This document shows positions 1 through 11,296 of a DNA stretch of 64,000 nt, piece after piece. Made by a program: the position numbers and the translations under genes. The stretch's first letter is position 1; the number at the start of each line of letters is the position of its first letter. The notes under the pieces were generated by a model. It was not told the origin of the DNA and did not search any database. It saw nothing but the letters and a program-made list of their open reading frames with translations. The DNA is from Theocolax elegans (Eukaryota > Arthropoda > Insecta > Hymenoptera > Cerocephalidae): assembly GCA_026168455.1 (NCBI GenBank), contig CM047428.1, positions 38,872,546 through 38,936,545 on the forward strand, given 5' to 3'.

Positions 1-224
1 CAACCATTGATTAAGTACTTTTCTATAAAAATGTCGTTATAGATCACTGTTATATAACTGATTATTGCGGATAGATTTCAATCACATAATCCCAAACAAT
101 ATTCGATAATGCACATATTCTTGACTGAATCTGAGTAGAATCGACATACATTAATATGGCATCTTTTTTAAACGATGTAAACCGATTAATTCATATAATC
201 GAAGACTCTAAACTTGTCGGTATA

Positions 225-298
225 GACCTGCGATGACTCGGTCGGTAGGGCATCGGGCTCGTAATCTGGTGGTCCCAGGTTCGTTTCCCGGCCCCGGC
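225..298 (+). repeat. tRNA-derived SINE head or tRNA pseudogene
   Basis: The stretch carries a recognisable RNA polymerase III promoter pair: an A-box-like TGACTCGGTCGG (234-245) and a B box GGTTCGTTTCC (278-288) at tRNA spacing. The D-loop/anticodon region resembles insect tRNA-Lys, but the anticodon stem relies on several G-U pairs, the T stem has an A-C mismatch and the 5' and 3' acceptor halves do not pair. It is therefore not a functional tRNA. A tRNA-derived SINE or retropseudogene fits best; no body or tail of a SINE family is evident after it. Confidence 0.5.
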
Positions 299-300
299 TG

Positions 301-899
301 ATTAATACAAGCACCACTGGGGAATGTATTTTCAACAAGTGCTTTCTAAACAAAGATATCGTATGACCTCCGTCGCTGACTAACAACGATTTAGAAGCAT
401 AAAAAGAGCCACATTAAAATAAAAAAAAGTGTCTGTATAAAACAGAATTAACTCAGCATTTCCAGCAGGGTAGACACACTAACACATCTTTTATTGACGC
501 AATAAAACACACGAGGTTTCGGCCTCACAAACAACACCGCGCGCTCGCTATTACGATACTATCAGTTGTGTACGCTTGGCTCTCCTACGTCCGTGCGCGA
601 GCAACGCTGTATCTATACTCTTTCGCGTTGCTTACCTGATCGGTAACTCGCTTACCGTTATACTGGCGATCCTGCAGGCCCTACATTGGACGGTATTGTA
701 ACAAGGTACGGATTTAATATGAGAATAAAAAAATCAACAAAGCTACCATTCGCAATTATCCCGACTAGTCGTCTTGGTCCTATCGACGATCATCGCCGAT
801 AATTCAGGGACCTACCTACGCCGACACTCGAAATCCGTACCCGTTAAAGTATAAAATAGGACTGAAAATTTACATAATGTAAATGTTCAAAATAATCAT
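301..899. other. intergenic, no gene recognised
   Basis: No coding sequence is supported here. The part from about 431 to 707, read on the - strand, begins TGTTACAATACC and contains two CAATAAA-type polyadenylation motifs followed by a T/A-rich end, so a small reversed solo LTR is possible, but I cannot find a matching second copy or a target duplication. Confidence 0.25.
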
Positions 900-1524
900 T
901 TGATGACTTTCTATTTATACGTATGTTATTTGTACACGCGTTCGTATACGCCTGTGAGTGTAGTAAAATCAGTAATAAAACACATTTTCTGTTGTCTTTG
1001 TTTCACGAACCACAAAAAAATTTTAATAAGATTTTACAGGAAGATCTTTTATAGCGACGGCGATAAAATTTTAGAAATTTTAACACAGAATAAAGCCAAG
1101 TTGAAGACTTTACAAGAACTTAATGATAAAAGTTTTTTCAAATCTGTTGTTTCTTTGGTTGACTTAAGTCCTGCAAAATTACTTCTAATGGCACTAAAGT
1201 TTTATTTAAAAAATAATCATACTATTACCTCACTGACTGAGTTATGTGGTATGATTAATTGTATACGTGGAAAGCGTATCCTGCCACAAACAGTTTACAT
1301 GATTGATAAAGTATGCAATTCTGATGACAATACAGTTTTAAATAGTGTTTGTGCTACATGCTCAAAATATATCGGTATATTTCAAAGTCGTCAAAAGTTT
1401 ATTAGATGCGATTATTGTAATTCAAATGTTATGTATCTAATCCATCAAATTCTTGCTATTCAATTATAGTAAATCCTACAAATGTGATTCGTGACTATTT
1501 AGAATCAAACGAAGAATTTCACGA
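900..1524 (+). pseudogene. En/Spm (CACTA-type) transposase, N-terminal fragment
   Basis: The open frame to 1469, then a shifted frame to 1524, resembles the N-terminal zone of animal En/Spm transposases (the tnp2-like family): a helical segment around AKLKTLQELN followed by a zinc-ribbon-like CATC...CDYC pair (near 1350-1420). One frameshift near 1440 separates the ribbon from the continuation that ends in ...LESNEEFHD at 1524. The sequence stops exactly where the Gypsy-1 LTR begins (1525). The next expected residues of this protein (IFNGKMYQNF) appear at 47117, so this is one half of a gene split by a large nested insertion. The family assignment comes from pattern recognition across all fragments, not a search. 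Confidence 0.55.
1521..1524. repeat. left candidate target-site duplication ACGA
   Basis: ACGA abuts the first base of the Gypsy-1 5' LTR. The same four bases recur at 47114-47117, where the interrupted En/Spm transposase resumes. Gypsy-3 in this window makes a 4-bp duplication, so the length is consistent. Four bases alone are weak; the support comes from the transposase continuity across the block. Confidence 0.45.
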
Positions 1525-1649
1525 TGTGACAATGTGCTTTGCACATGTCAAAGTGGTAACTACCGAGCCCCTGGCGAACACTTACCTACCCGTATAAGCT
1601 ATACGAGTCCTTAGATAAACCTACCTACCCATATATATTGAGCCTAGCT

Positions 1650-1736
1650 ACCTACCGGCACATTAACCAAACCCTACCTACCTGCACATTAACTAAACCC
1701 TACCTACCTGCACATAAACTAAACCCTACCTACCCT
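1650..1736 (+). repeat. 26-bp minisatellite in Gypsy-1 U3
   Basis: About three copies of a 26-bp unit built on AACCCTACCTACCTGCACAT lie in the U3 part of the LTR. The Gypsy-2 U3 has no equivalent array, so it arose within the Gypsy-1 lineage or copy. Confidence 0.7.
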
Positions 1737-2680
1737 CACAGACTAATATCTCAATCCCAAGCACGGCACATAAACACTAAAGTGGCCCTGGCGTTGAGGA
1801 CCATGGGCGTGCTCAGATGATATCAGGTGGGCTCCTCCGGGTCTGACACTGCAGACAGGATGTATCAAGGGAGGCGGTAACCAGGAAGCCTCCAAGACTC
1901 TCCTTAGCTTCACTGGACAGCAGACTACGCGAAGAGGCACCATCCAGGAGGAAGGCCATGGAACCTCCAACGCCAACCAATATACAGCTGTAAACAAGTA
2001 ACATAATGAGTACAAGTACGCAGCAAGAGGATGAGGAAGAAGAAAGAGGATATACAACTGTATCCAAGGGGCAAAGATAAAGGAAATACATGTACAGCTG
2101 TGTGTAAACACTACAGCTGTACAAAGAACAGTATAGGGCAGAATGAGGTTAGGTTGCTATACATAAATAACGTGTATAGCAAACCTCTTTAAACAGTATA
2201 TAAATGAATACGCATACTTGCGTAATCCCCACGACAAAGTATTTACCTGAAGCTGTAGACGGAGCGGATATCAGTAACCGAGGTCGTCGAGGAGAGAGGG
2301 CTGAGTCGGCCCCGAGCAGCGATGCGACGGCGGGTGAGTTCGTACCTAAAACTCCCACCGTACAACTTAGTTGAAGAACGCAAGAAGGAACGAGGTAATA
2401 GTCACCTAGTAGGAAGTATACATCATCTCCGAGACTTGAACTGCACCAGGTCAACATACGCTTACAGCATAATCACCGCTACAGCCTGAACACCGCGGTA
2501 CTCGACTCGCTCGCTCGATGCGAGATCGATGTACCGCGTACAAGTACGTACTGCGCAGGCGCGCGGTACAATCGCGGCTCTCGAGCACGCCGAAAGCCAG
2601 AGCTCTACGGTCCGCCGTCTGGACAAGTTGCCAGTTACCGCGAAAAGTCGAACTTTACCCTATGCCTCGAGTATCGGAGA

Positions 2681-2704
2681 GATAGATAGATAGATAGATA
2701 GATA
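2681..2704 (-). repeat. (TATC)n 3' tail of the LINE
   Basis: Six GATA units on the + strand form the 3' terminus of the LINE. Short tandem-repeat tails are usual for CR1/L2-type elements and distinguish this element from poly(A)-tailed Jockey or L1 elements. The first unit overlaps the target duplication, so the exact junction is ambiguous by a few bases. Confidence 0.8.
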
Positions 2705-2959
2705 AAACTTAATTGGCTTTATAGGGGTAGAAACCCCGTTAACACATTAATACAAAAAATCTCTTACGCATTTACATAAAAATAAAAATAGGTATAACAA
2801 AAATAATAATTATAACAAAATTAGCGCAATAACAAAATATAACTTTCATCGCTTATAACGACGCCAATAAAAAAGTTAAGATTAACAATAAAGCCATAAA
2901 ATAAAATACGATAATAAAGATAAAACAATAAACTCAAATCTTACGCAGCATAAAACGGC

Positions 2960-5900
2960 CTACCGTTGAACAATCTGAGGCCAGATAAGATTCTCACGCA
3001 CAACTCTGTCCTCCCAGGCTGAACAGTCAAGTCTAAACAAATGCTCGAATAATGATGATTTAAAATGATTAATATGCGATGGATCGAATGGAAGGAATGA
3101 ATTAAACTGAAATGAATTTAACAATTTAGAGGCAGTTATTACAAAAGATTTATTTAAGGATTCTGTACGTGGAGGAAGATAGGTTAAGGGTTTAGGAGGA
3201 AAACAAGAAGGATATCTAAGATGATCTGCTGTATGGTCGATTTGAGTGAAATGTTCAGCAAGATAATGAGGCGAATTTCGAGCAATAACACTATAAGCCA
3301 ATGATCCAATAAAATACAAATATCTAGATTCGACTGATAGCCATGGCAAATGTAATAATCTATACTGTGTTACATGATCCCGTCTACGCAGAGTTCCCCG
3401 TACAATTTGCACACACGCATTAAGGACTTGCTGAAATCTTAGGTTCCGCACCTGATCAATATTATTATACACAGCACAGGCATAATCAAAGTGAGGCATA
3501 ATAAATGTCTCCACAAGATATTTTCTAGTGCTTTGAGAGAATGCCCTCCTATGGAACCGCAATGAGCGCAAGACCCCATGGACCCTCTGCGATATTAACA
3601 AAACCTGCTTTGACCAGTCCAGGGTGGGTGACAACCAAACACCCAACGATTTAACCTTATTCTCGTAATCCAAATGGGCATTTAACAGCTTAATTCGGGA
3701 AGCAACAGCCAGATCCACTCGCGAAACATATGCCTGACGGCCCAGGATCATAACCTTTGTTTTGTTTACGTTCAATGCAAGACCATTTAATACTGCCCAA
3801 GAAGCAACCGCGTTTGCATCCTGTGTAATTCGATGCACACCCATCTCAAAATCCGCTGGTGGAAAAGAATGATAAACCTGGGCGTCATCAGCATAAAACA
3901 TGCATTTACTAAATTGAAGGACGTCCGGTAAATCATTAATGAAGATGGAGAGTAATAATGGACCCAATACACTGCCCTGTGGCACTCCCGAGTTCACCCC
4001 AAACCAATCCGAACAACCACTCAAATCATCCACAACCGCCTGCGTACGACCTACTAAATAAAACCATCTCAGAACAGTGTTAGTGCAACCCAACCTACGC
4101 GATTTAAGCAGAAGCGGCCCATGTGGTACAACAGAGTCAAACGCTTTTGAGAAGTCGAACAGATCCAACACTGTTATCATTCGGGAATCTGTAGCCCTTC
4201 TAATATCAACCAGGACCTCTAAAAGCGCAGCCTGCGTATTATGACCTCTGCAAAAACCCACTTGTCTTGGATTTAATAATTGATAGTTTTCTAAATAAGA
4301 CGACAACTGAAAATAAACTAAACGTTCCAAAAGTTTCGAGATCTCGCAGAGTTTAGCTATCGGTCTAGTATCAAAACAAGTTCGAATTCTGCTCGACTTC
4401 GCCAGCGGAAACAATAAGGTTCGCTTCCAACATTCCGGGAAAAATCCAATTATTAATAACTCGTTGAAGACTTCAACTTAATGCGGAATTAATTGCGATT
4501 CTAAGAGTCTTAGCATTTTTATCGATAACCCATCTGTCCCCATAGCCCTCGACTTTGCTCTACCAAGAACACGCTGAACTCCTCTAGAATGTATGGTATC
4601 AAACTCAAATCTAGCAGGAGTAATACGATCACCTTCATTCACCTGAAACAATGAGTCAAGAAAAGATGGAGGAAGAGGTGCAAGACGATTCGAAACAGAT
4701 GCATAATAGACATTTAATTGCTGTGAGGTAAAAAATTCTAATGGTGATGAACCCAGATTAGTGCCCAATCCCAACCCTTTCAGCTCTCTCCATTTAGCCC
4801 TAGGATCTGTAGCATTCAATAGTTTATCAGAAAGATATTTGTATTTATTGCTATCAAGCATGTTAGAAACTCTATTTCTTAGAATCTTATACCTTTCATA
4901 ATCATCTATATGTCGTGAGACTTGAAAAGTCTTAAAAGCCAGGTTTCTAGCTTTGATCAGATTCCTGAACTCCATTGTAACCCATGGCTTATACTTATTC
5001 CCAATGACTACTAGCTTACAAGGCGCTAGTTCATCAAATGTGGAGAGGGCTGATGCCGAAAGATGAGAAATCAGCAATAAGACAGACTGAGATCTGTCAT
5101 CATAGGCCGAAACATGTGTATATGAAGATGGAAATGAGGAAATAATAGCTGGATAAAAATTATGAGAAATATGCGAATTAGATGAAATGGAAAATAAATA
5201 AGATGGTGACATGCTCAATGAATTTGGTGAGATGGCGAATAAATTAGGTAATGACATGATATCCGAAATTAATGAATTTAATGAACTTGCATTATTAGAT
5301 ATGAATGATTATGAATGAAAGAGTTATGATCAGATGATTGCATGCTTGTAACTATGTTTGAACTTATATCTAATGACAACAACGGACTAAATACATCTGA
5401 TTGCTGGTCAGGCAAAACACTATGACTAGAGGTTGAAAATCTACTACGATAACAAGAAGACCAACCCAAATTAAAGATATTACTAAAAACTGAATCTAAA
5501 TCACGATGGCTGACCTCTTCCAAGTTACGCGTCCAATACCTCCTCACCTTCATTGGCTGTCTAATAATTTGCATATAAATTGTGATAGAATCATGGCCCG
5601 CCGCGAAGGGGACCAATGACTTCACAAATTTAAAATAAGGTACCGGCTCACGAACAAGAAAAAGATCTAGCCACGTATGAGATGTGCTCACTGATGTGAC
5701 CGCATGATGAGTCGGCTCCGAATCAATAAGAGTAAGATTCAGAGCCGATATATTTGCCTTCATCATGTCCGCCGCACCGCCCACTGATTTCATATCTATA
5801 TTAAAATCACCCGTAATAACAGTATAACCATGCGACGGAAGTAAATCCGACAATACATCAAACAATTCTGAAGGATAAGCAGCCGTTGGCCATCTATATA

Positions 5901-6228
5901 CAACTCCCAGAACTAACGACGAAAATTTATTTGAAATATTTAACAAAAGATATTCCAGTAAGTTAGAGAATCGTCCATCAGAATGTGCCAACGTAACTAC
6001 TTTATAATCGCTTCTAACATACGCAGCTACGCCGCCACCTTCTTTACTCAAACGATCAAGTCTATATAGCGTATAACCCGGCAACTTAAGAATATCTGAG
6101 GCGTCTGATTCCTTCAAAAATGTTTCAGTAAGCTCAATCACATCATGTGTCTGCGGAAAAACAATTGCTTCTAATGAACTAAAATGTGTCTTAAGTCTAT
6201 TAATGTTAATATGAATAATTGAAAACAA
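2960..6228 (-). pseudogene. LINE ORF2: endonuclease and reverse transcriptase
   Basis: The polyprotein would nick target DNA and reverse-transcribe the LINE RNA. From 6228 to 5278 lies an exonuclease-endonuclease-phosphatase domain with HININ, LTETFL, GDFNID and GHDS motifs. A frameshift near 5270 moves the frame; 5257-4478 carries a linker region. An in-frame TAA at about 4479 precedes the reverse transcriptase (4477-2960), which shows RPIAKL, DFSKAFD, SGVPQGSVLGP and the catalytic FYADD box. The C-terminal part lacks a recognisable RNase H. Apart from these two lesions the domains read well, suggesting a moderately young loss. Confidence 0.85.
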
Positions 6229-6408
6229 GCTTTTCGCCTGACCAACATCGCCTCATTGCGAAGGACACCCGAGATTAGGAGGAAGGGAGAGGAGATCAGC
6301 TTCAGCATTTATACGAATCATTGATCCCTTCTTCTCTCTTCTTAGATAAACAATTGAATTTAATACTATCGGCCGTAAATACCCTAATTCTTTCGCTTTA
6401 CGCACGGT

Positions 6409-7472
6409 TCATGACCAAAGCGCATGTACTGCCTTTGGCCAAAGCGGTCTCATAAATAACGACGAATCATTACCCTCTCCGAAAACACCCAAAGCAGTTT
6501 TTCCTTTCAATAAATAAGATTTTTCGACTATAATGTCACGCACCGAAGGCGAAGTAACTCTAAAAACTAATCCTCTCGAGAACGTAGGGGCAGCAGACAC
6601 TGCTGAGGTATCATCGGGAACACCATGCATAAACGAGGTATTAACCACCCTTTTGGAGCGCGGAATCCACGGACGAATCTCAACAAGATGTGAGTGAACG
6701 AGCGGCAAATTCAAGACATCTAGAATTTTTTCTATAAGCAAGCGATCGTCTAGCTTATATATTAGCGGTAAGCCCAAAAGCAGCAGCTCACAGTTATCTT
6801 TAATTGAATTTACATTCAAGGAAGAATCGGCCACCTGCGACGTAGAAGCACACGCACTCCCACGCAAAGCTCCAACACCATCCTCGAGTCTTATAATACG
6901 GCCATCCAGCTCATTGAAACGCTCATTCGCCAAGGATTCGATGCCGTTAACACGCTCATGCAACGAAAATAGTTCGGCACTGATTGAATTTAATTTTGAG
7001 TCAACAGCATCAACTTTACTTTCAGCTCTCTCCGTGAATGCCGAAATAGAGCGCTCGAAACGAGTAAACCACGCCGGTGGAGTATTCGCCATTGCAGCGG
7101 GATCCAATGAGCCGCCCAACTGACTAATATTGGTCACAATGGGCGTGATCGCGCGAGGTTGCTTAGCAACCTGCGCCAATGATGGCGATACGACATAGTG
7201 GGGAGAGATGCGAGAGTCCCCGCAGCTGTCCCGCTCCCCGTTGCGCTCACGAATTGCGACCCAGTAGGTGCTGCCCCCGTTCGGTGCAAGTCGCCACCAA
7301 CGCACGAGATTGCAGACGTGCGTGCTAAATCACAGCAGCACCGAATATTAGCATCCGGCAAAATTGAAACGCAGTGCGAATGCGTGATATTATTGCACGC
7401 CGGGCATACCTCAGAGTAATCCTTGCGTGTAATGCGCACCTTGCAGATGAAACAACATCTCGCGGAAGCCAT
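6409..7472 (-). pseudogene. LINE ORF1: PHD-like finger, coiled coil, RRM-like
   Basis: ORF1 would package the LINE RNA. It starts MASARCCFICK and opens with a PHD-like zinc finger (C-x2-C, C-x2-C, HSHC, then CCC). A frameshift between 7305 and 7134 separates this from the remainder: a coiled-coil stretch (about 7060-6880, rich in leucine and acidic/basic heptads such as LNSISAELFSLHERV) and a C-terminal region around CELLLLGLP that looks like the RRM-type fold of CR1/L2 ORF1 proteins. The LINE 5' UTR (7473-7754) lies upstream. Confidence 0.7.
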
Positions 7473-8085
7473 TGTGTCAAAATCAATGAGGTGAGGTGAG
7501 GCGATACAGAGCTGGCGTAGTATGTGACGTCACAATAGGTGCGGCCGATCAGATGATGGGCCGTAGTTCCGTTAGAATCCAAAATTGTGGTGGAAAAACT
7601 AACTGCTAAAGCGAACTTTATCGAAAAGTGCAAGCTGCAGTCAGTCCGCCCACATAAAGTTTGCACTGTAAAGCTCGGGAGCAGATGTGAGAAAAAGGCG
7701 AAATAAATACGAAGCGAAAGTGTATAGTGACTAGTCGACTCACCTTGTGCGCGCAGAGATAGCGAGAGTGTGCGAGAAAGATAGCGAGAGCGTGAATAGA
7801 ACTCCGTAAATCGCCGAGCATCGCCATTAAAAAGGTTGGTGGTTATTCACTTTTCCTGGTCCCATCCTTCTCCTTCCCTTCCCCTACAGCGAACCGGGTT
7901 AGTGTCAGCGGAGTAAGCTCCGGTAAATAACGATTGCCCGCGATTTACCTGATTATTTGTCGCGTATTAACGCGGTTGGCGCCCACACCTTAATGATGTT
8001 ATCCGTGTAGCAATAAATACTATTCTAATCTATTTACCTCAATTATTTATTAACCTGCACCCTGATCCCCAGTGCAGCGTTACAT

Positions 8086-8098
8086 TGGCGCCCAACGT
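8086..8098 (+). promoter_or_regulatory. Gypsy-1 primer binding site, tRNA-Lys type
   Basis: TGGCGCCCAACGT follows the LTR after one spacer T. It is complementary to the 3' end of an insect tRNA-Lys(CUU) including its CCA. Gypsy-2 and Gypsy-3 have the same site, one base longer. Confidence 0.85.
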
Positions 8099-9019
8099 AA
8101 TTGTTTTTTCTAAGGGATTTTTTTTGTTTTTTTGTTAAAGCGAAATAATTAGTAGCAGCATTAAATCACCGTAATTAATAGTTTATTGTTGTAGTTAAAG
8201 GCGAGCGGAAATAGCTATTGCAAGCGTCGACGCGTGACGCAAAAGCAGCCATATTGCCCTTTTCCCTCCCTTCAGGAACACTCGGAAGAAGCCGGTCGGC
8301 TATTTTGACGGCCATTTTCAGCAAGTAAAATTGAGCACGTGCACGGAAAATACAAATTTATTTTTTCTTTTAAATAAGTTATTTGCAATGCCTTATATAT
8401 TTGGTTATGTATAGTTGTTTTTTTGGGCATGCTGGGTTATATTATATATAAAAATAATTCATTTACCCTCTCCTTCTAACCCATACAGCTGTAATAACCA
8501 AATAATTATAATTTTTTTTGTGTGCTTCACCCTGCTGCCTGCTAAACCCAATTTGTATTTTATTTATATTAGCACAAATTTACACGTTTCCCTTGCACAT
8601 TTACCCGATATTTATTGATTTTAATAGTATAACAATAAATATTTATTGAAATCTTGGTGTATAAACAAAGCTGTACATATTATTTCCCAAAATAATAACG
8701 CTGCGTGATATATACAATAATAATTAATAACAAACATATATATATATACATATTTTCCCGCTGTATTTTATTTTGTACTACTGCCCAGCTTATAATAAAG
8801 CAAGCTTGTATATTTTTTTTGTGGATTACTTAGTGGAAAGTAATTCCGTTTTAATTAGCTTAGCTTGAATATTGTTTTTTCTTTTCATTAGTATTAGTTG
8901 ATTTTTGCGTAGCGTGTTTAATTTACATTAGATATTAAATTAAACAAGAGCTAAGAAATTTTATTTCAATCGAGCTAAAAAGAGCTATTAGAAATATATT
9001 TATTTAATTATTAATCAAA
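8099..9019 (+). other. Gypsy-1 untranslated leader
   Basis: About 920 bp of strongly AT-rich, T-tract-rich sequence lies between primer site and gag start. No ORF is supported. Gypsy-2 (about 990 bp) and Gypsy-3 (about 960 bp) have leaders of similar size and composition. Confidence 0.7.
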
Positions 9020-9284
9020 ATGTCTCACAACGGTGATGATCTTGATTTAATTTTGGGAGAAGACTTATTGGTGTTACAACCAGCAATAGGTGCGCGTGTA
9101 ATACGACGCAGCATTAATCATTCCAGTGATGGTAGAATCACGGTATACGCGAGCATAATCGGAATAAATATAGATGCGGATTCTAAAATTGTTAGAGATA
9201 GGTTAGCTAGGTTTGAAATTAGACGTAATTTCGGACCATCGTCTGCTGACTGGAATGAAGCAGTAGATGAGGATAACCCGAATA
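9020..9284 (+). pseudogene. gag: Gypsy-1 gag, N-terminal fragment
   Basis: The frame begins MSHNGDDLDL and aligns with the N-terminus of the intact Gypsy-2 Gag (shared IRR.IN..DGR, IRDR.AR.EIRRNFG and W.. motifs), so the start is supported by homology and by the AAAATG context seen in all three elements. It is cut at 9284 by the Harbinger insertion and resumes at 14170. Gag forms the particle that packages the element RNA; this copy is non-functional. Confidence 0.8.
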
Positions 9285-9435
9285 TTGAGGGTATGTTCCG
9301 ATATAGGAAACAGTAAGTAAATTTGGCAACAGCGGTAATTTCAGTATTGTTGTATGTCCTGAAACTGTGAGTAAACGTCCTAAAACTGTCAGTGACGGTC
9401 TTTGACTACTGGTCTTTTGTTCCGCACATCAAAAC
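9285..9435 (+). repeat. Harbinger left terminal inverted repeat
   Basis: Matches the reverse complement of 14019-14169 over its full length with a few differences, notably three extra bases (14100-14102) in the right copy. The long TIR probably holds the binding sites of the Myb-like partner protein; this is inference from the family. Confidence 0.9.
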
Positions 9436-9504
9436 ATAAATCAGCTGTTTACATACATACAAACATACATATATTTGAAGATTATTAAAATTTTATTTTT
9501 GACA

Positions 9505-10341
9505 TTTTTATAATGCTCTGTAGATCAGTAACTGCAAAGTTTGATGTTGGAAAAGCTACTGCTTGGCGTGCAGTCCATCGCGTTGTAAAAGCTCTTTGCG
9601 AATTTAGAAATTATTTTATTCATTGGCCTTCGCAAAATGAGGCAATTTCTACTTTTGCTAGAATCGAAGCAAGGTATGGATTTCCAAAAGTACTAGGAGC
9701 TATAGATGGTACCCATATTCGAATTGCTGCTCCTAGAAGAGATGCTCAAAGTTATATAAACCGTAAGAGTGTACATACAATTCAATTACAAGTAAGTTAA
9801 TATTATAGAATTTACAAAGATAAAATAAGTAATTTTAATAGAAACATTAAAATAATATTTAATTATTATTAATTACAAAATAACATATTTCTTAAGTAAT
9901 TTGCAACGATAAACTGGAGTTCATTCATTGTTATGTTGGACTTCCAGGATCAGTACACGACATGAGAGTTTTTAAATACTCTGGAGTGCAACAGTAAATG
10001 TAACGCAGAATATTTCCCGCAAAATAGTCATTTGTTAGGCGATTCAGCATACAGTGTTCAAAACCATGTTATGGTACCTTATCGTAATGATGGCCATTTG
10101 ACCCTTGAGCAAATTTATTTTAACAGATTGTTGTCCGGAACAAGAATGATGGTGGAGAGATCTATAGGACTTTTAAAATGTCGATGGCGATATCTCATTG
10201 AAAAACTACCAATGATAAGAACGGATTTATACCTTATTATGTATTGAGTTGCTGTATACTTCATAACATTGTTTAAAGCAAGAAGATACTTTCGAATATC
10301 CTGTAATTATTCCGGACACTATCCAGATTAATCCTAGCACC
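9505..10341 (+). pseudogene. Harbinger transposase, copy a
   Basis: DDE_Tnp_4-type transposase without its N-terminus: the first exon (to about 9789) holds AIDGTHI, the first catalytic Asp region, and ends at a GTAAGT donor. After a 115-bp intron the second exon encodes the GDSAY catalytic motif. The exon joint lacks a proper AG acceptor in the right phase. Exon 2 carries extra or missing bases relative to copy b (for example a TAA created near 9995), so this copy is dead. The usual first coding region of the family would not fit between the TIR and this exon and is deleted. Confidence 0.8.
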
Positions 10342-11296
10342 GTATTTGAAGATTTAATATTTTATTTCTTTGACATTTTTATCATGCTCTGTAGATCAGT
10401 AACTCGCAAAGTATTGATGTTGGAAAAGCTACTGCTTGGCGTGCAGTCCATCGCGTTGTAAAAGCTCTTTGCGAATTTAGAATTATTTTATTCATTGGCC
10501 TTCGCAAAATGAGGCATTTCTACTTTGCTAGAATCGAAGCAAGGTATGGATTTCCAAAAGTACTAGGAGCTATAGATGGTACCCATATTCGAATTGCTGC
10601 TCCTAGAAGAGATGCTCAAAGTTATATAAACCGTAAGAGTGTACATACAATTCAATTACAAGTAAGTTAATATTATAGAATTTACAAAGATAAAATAAGT
10701 AATTTTAATAGAAACATTAAAATAATATTTAATTATTATTAATTACAAAATAACATATTTCTTAAGTAATTTGCAACGATAAACTGGAGTTCATTCATTG
10801 TTATGTTGGACTTCCAGGATCAGTACACGACATGAGAGTTTTTAAATACTCTGGAGTGCAACAGAAATGTAACGCAGAATATTTCCCGCAAAATAGTCAT
10901 TTGTTAGGCGATTCAGCATACAGTGTTCAAAACCATGTTATGGTACCTTATCGTAATGATGGCCATTTGACCCTTGAGCAAATTTATTTTAACAGATTGT
11001 TGTCCGGAACAAGAATGATGGTGGAGAGATCTATAGGACTTTTAAAATGTCGATGGCGATATCTCATTGAAAAACTACCAATGATAAGAACGGATTTAAT
11101 ACCTTATTATGTATTGAGTTGCTGTATACTTCATAACATTTGTTTAAAGCAAGAAGATACTTTCGAATATCCTGTAATTATTCCGGACACTATCCAGATT
11201 AATCCTGCACCTTTACTTTTAAATGTCGCCTTACAAGAGCAGGGTGAAATAAAAAGAAATGCCATTTGTCATTATGTAAACAGAAACATTATGTAA
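10342..11296 (+). pseudogene. Harbinger transposase, tandem copy b
   Basis: The block repeats copy a with an offset of 872 bp. Here exon 1 is damaged by several one-base indels, whereas exon 2 (10832-11296) is fully open through GDSAYSVQNHVMVPY, the RRWMVERSIG-like helix region (MMVERSIGLLKCRWR) and a natural C-terminus. The two copies are damaged in complementary halves. Most differences are single-base indels in or near homopolymers, so an assembly or sequencing artefact is a real alternative to a biological duplication. Confidence 0.8.

Larger units (their letters stand above)
2686..7754 (-). mobile_element. CR1/L2-group LINE inserted in the Gypsy-1 LTR
   Basis: A nearly full-length non-LTR retrotransposon reads on the - strand: ORF1 (7472-6409), ORF2 with endonuclease and reverse transcriptase (6228-2960), a 3' UTR of about 270 bp and a terminal (TATC)n tail at 2681-2704. 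An 8-bp direct repeat AGAGATAG flanks it (2678-2685 and 7755-7762), and the LTR continues across it, so both edges are defined. A PHD-like finger in ORF1, an APE-type endonuclease and a microsatellite tail instead of poly(A) point to the CR1/L2/Kiri/Daphne assemblage; the exact clade needs a phylogeny. The element is dead: one frameshift in ORF1, and one frameshift plus one stop in ORF2. Confidence 0.85.
1525..8084 (+). repeat. Gypsy-1 5' LTR, interrupted by a LINE
   Basis: The LTR starts TGTGACAATG (as does the Gypsy-2 LTR) and ends CAGCGTTACA immediately before a tRNA-Lys primer site. Its two parts are 1525-2685 and 7755-8084, together about 1.49 kb; the intervening 5.1 kb is a reversed LINE. 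Proof that both parts belong together comes from the reversed LTR at 49585-50395, which contains counterparts of 2245-2640 and 7760-8084 in one uninterrupted stretch. U3 begins with a hairpin, ATGTGC-TTT-GCACAT, and U5 ends with CTGCA...TGCAG just before CGTTACA. The 3' partner LTR was not found in the window. Confidence 0.75.

Noticed and set aside
225..298. A functional tRNA gene
   Set aside because: Acceptor halves do not pair, the T stem has a mismatch and the anticodon stem relies on wobble pairs.
900..1524. The 189-codon frame as an ordinary host gene
   Set aside because: It is frameshifted, ends at a Gypsy LTR, and its continuation with En/Spm motifs is found at the far side of the nested block.
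1743..2457. Three minus-strand frames of about 100 codons
   Set aside because: They lie in the U3 region of the Gypsy-1 LTR and have no motifs; the sequence is explained by the LTR.
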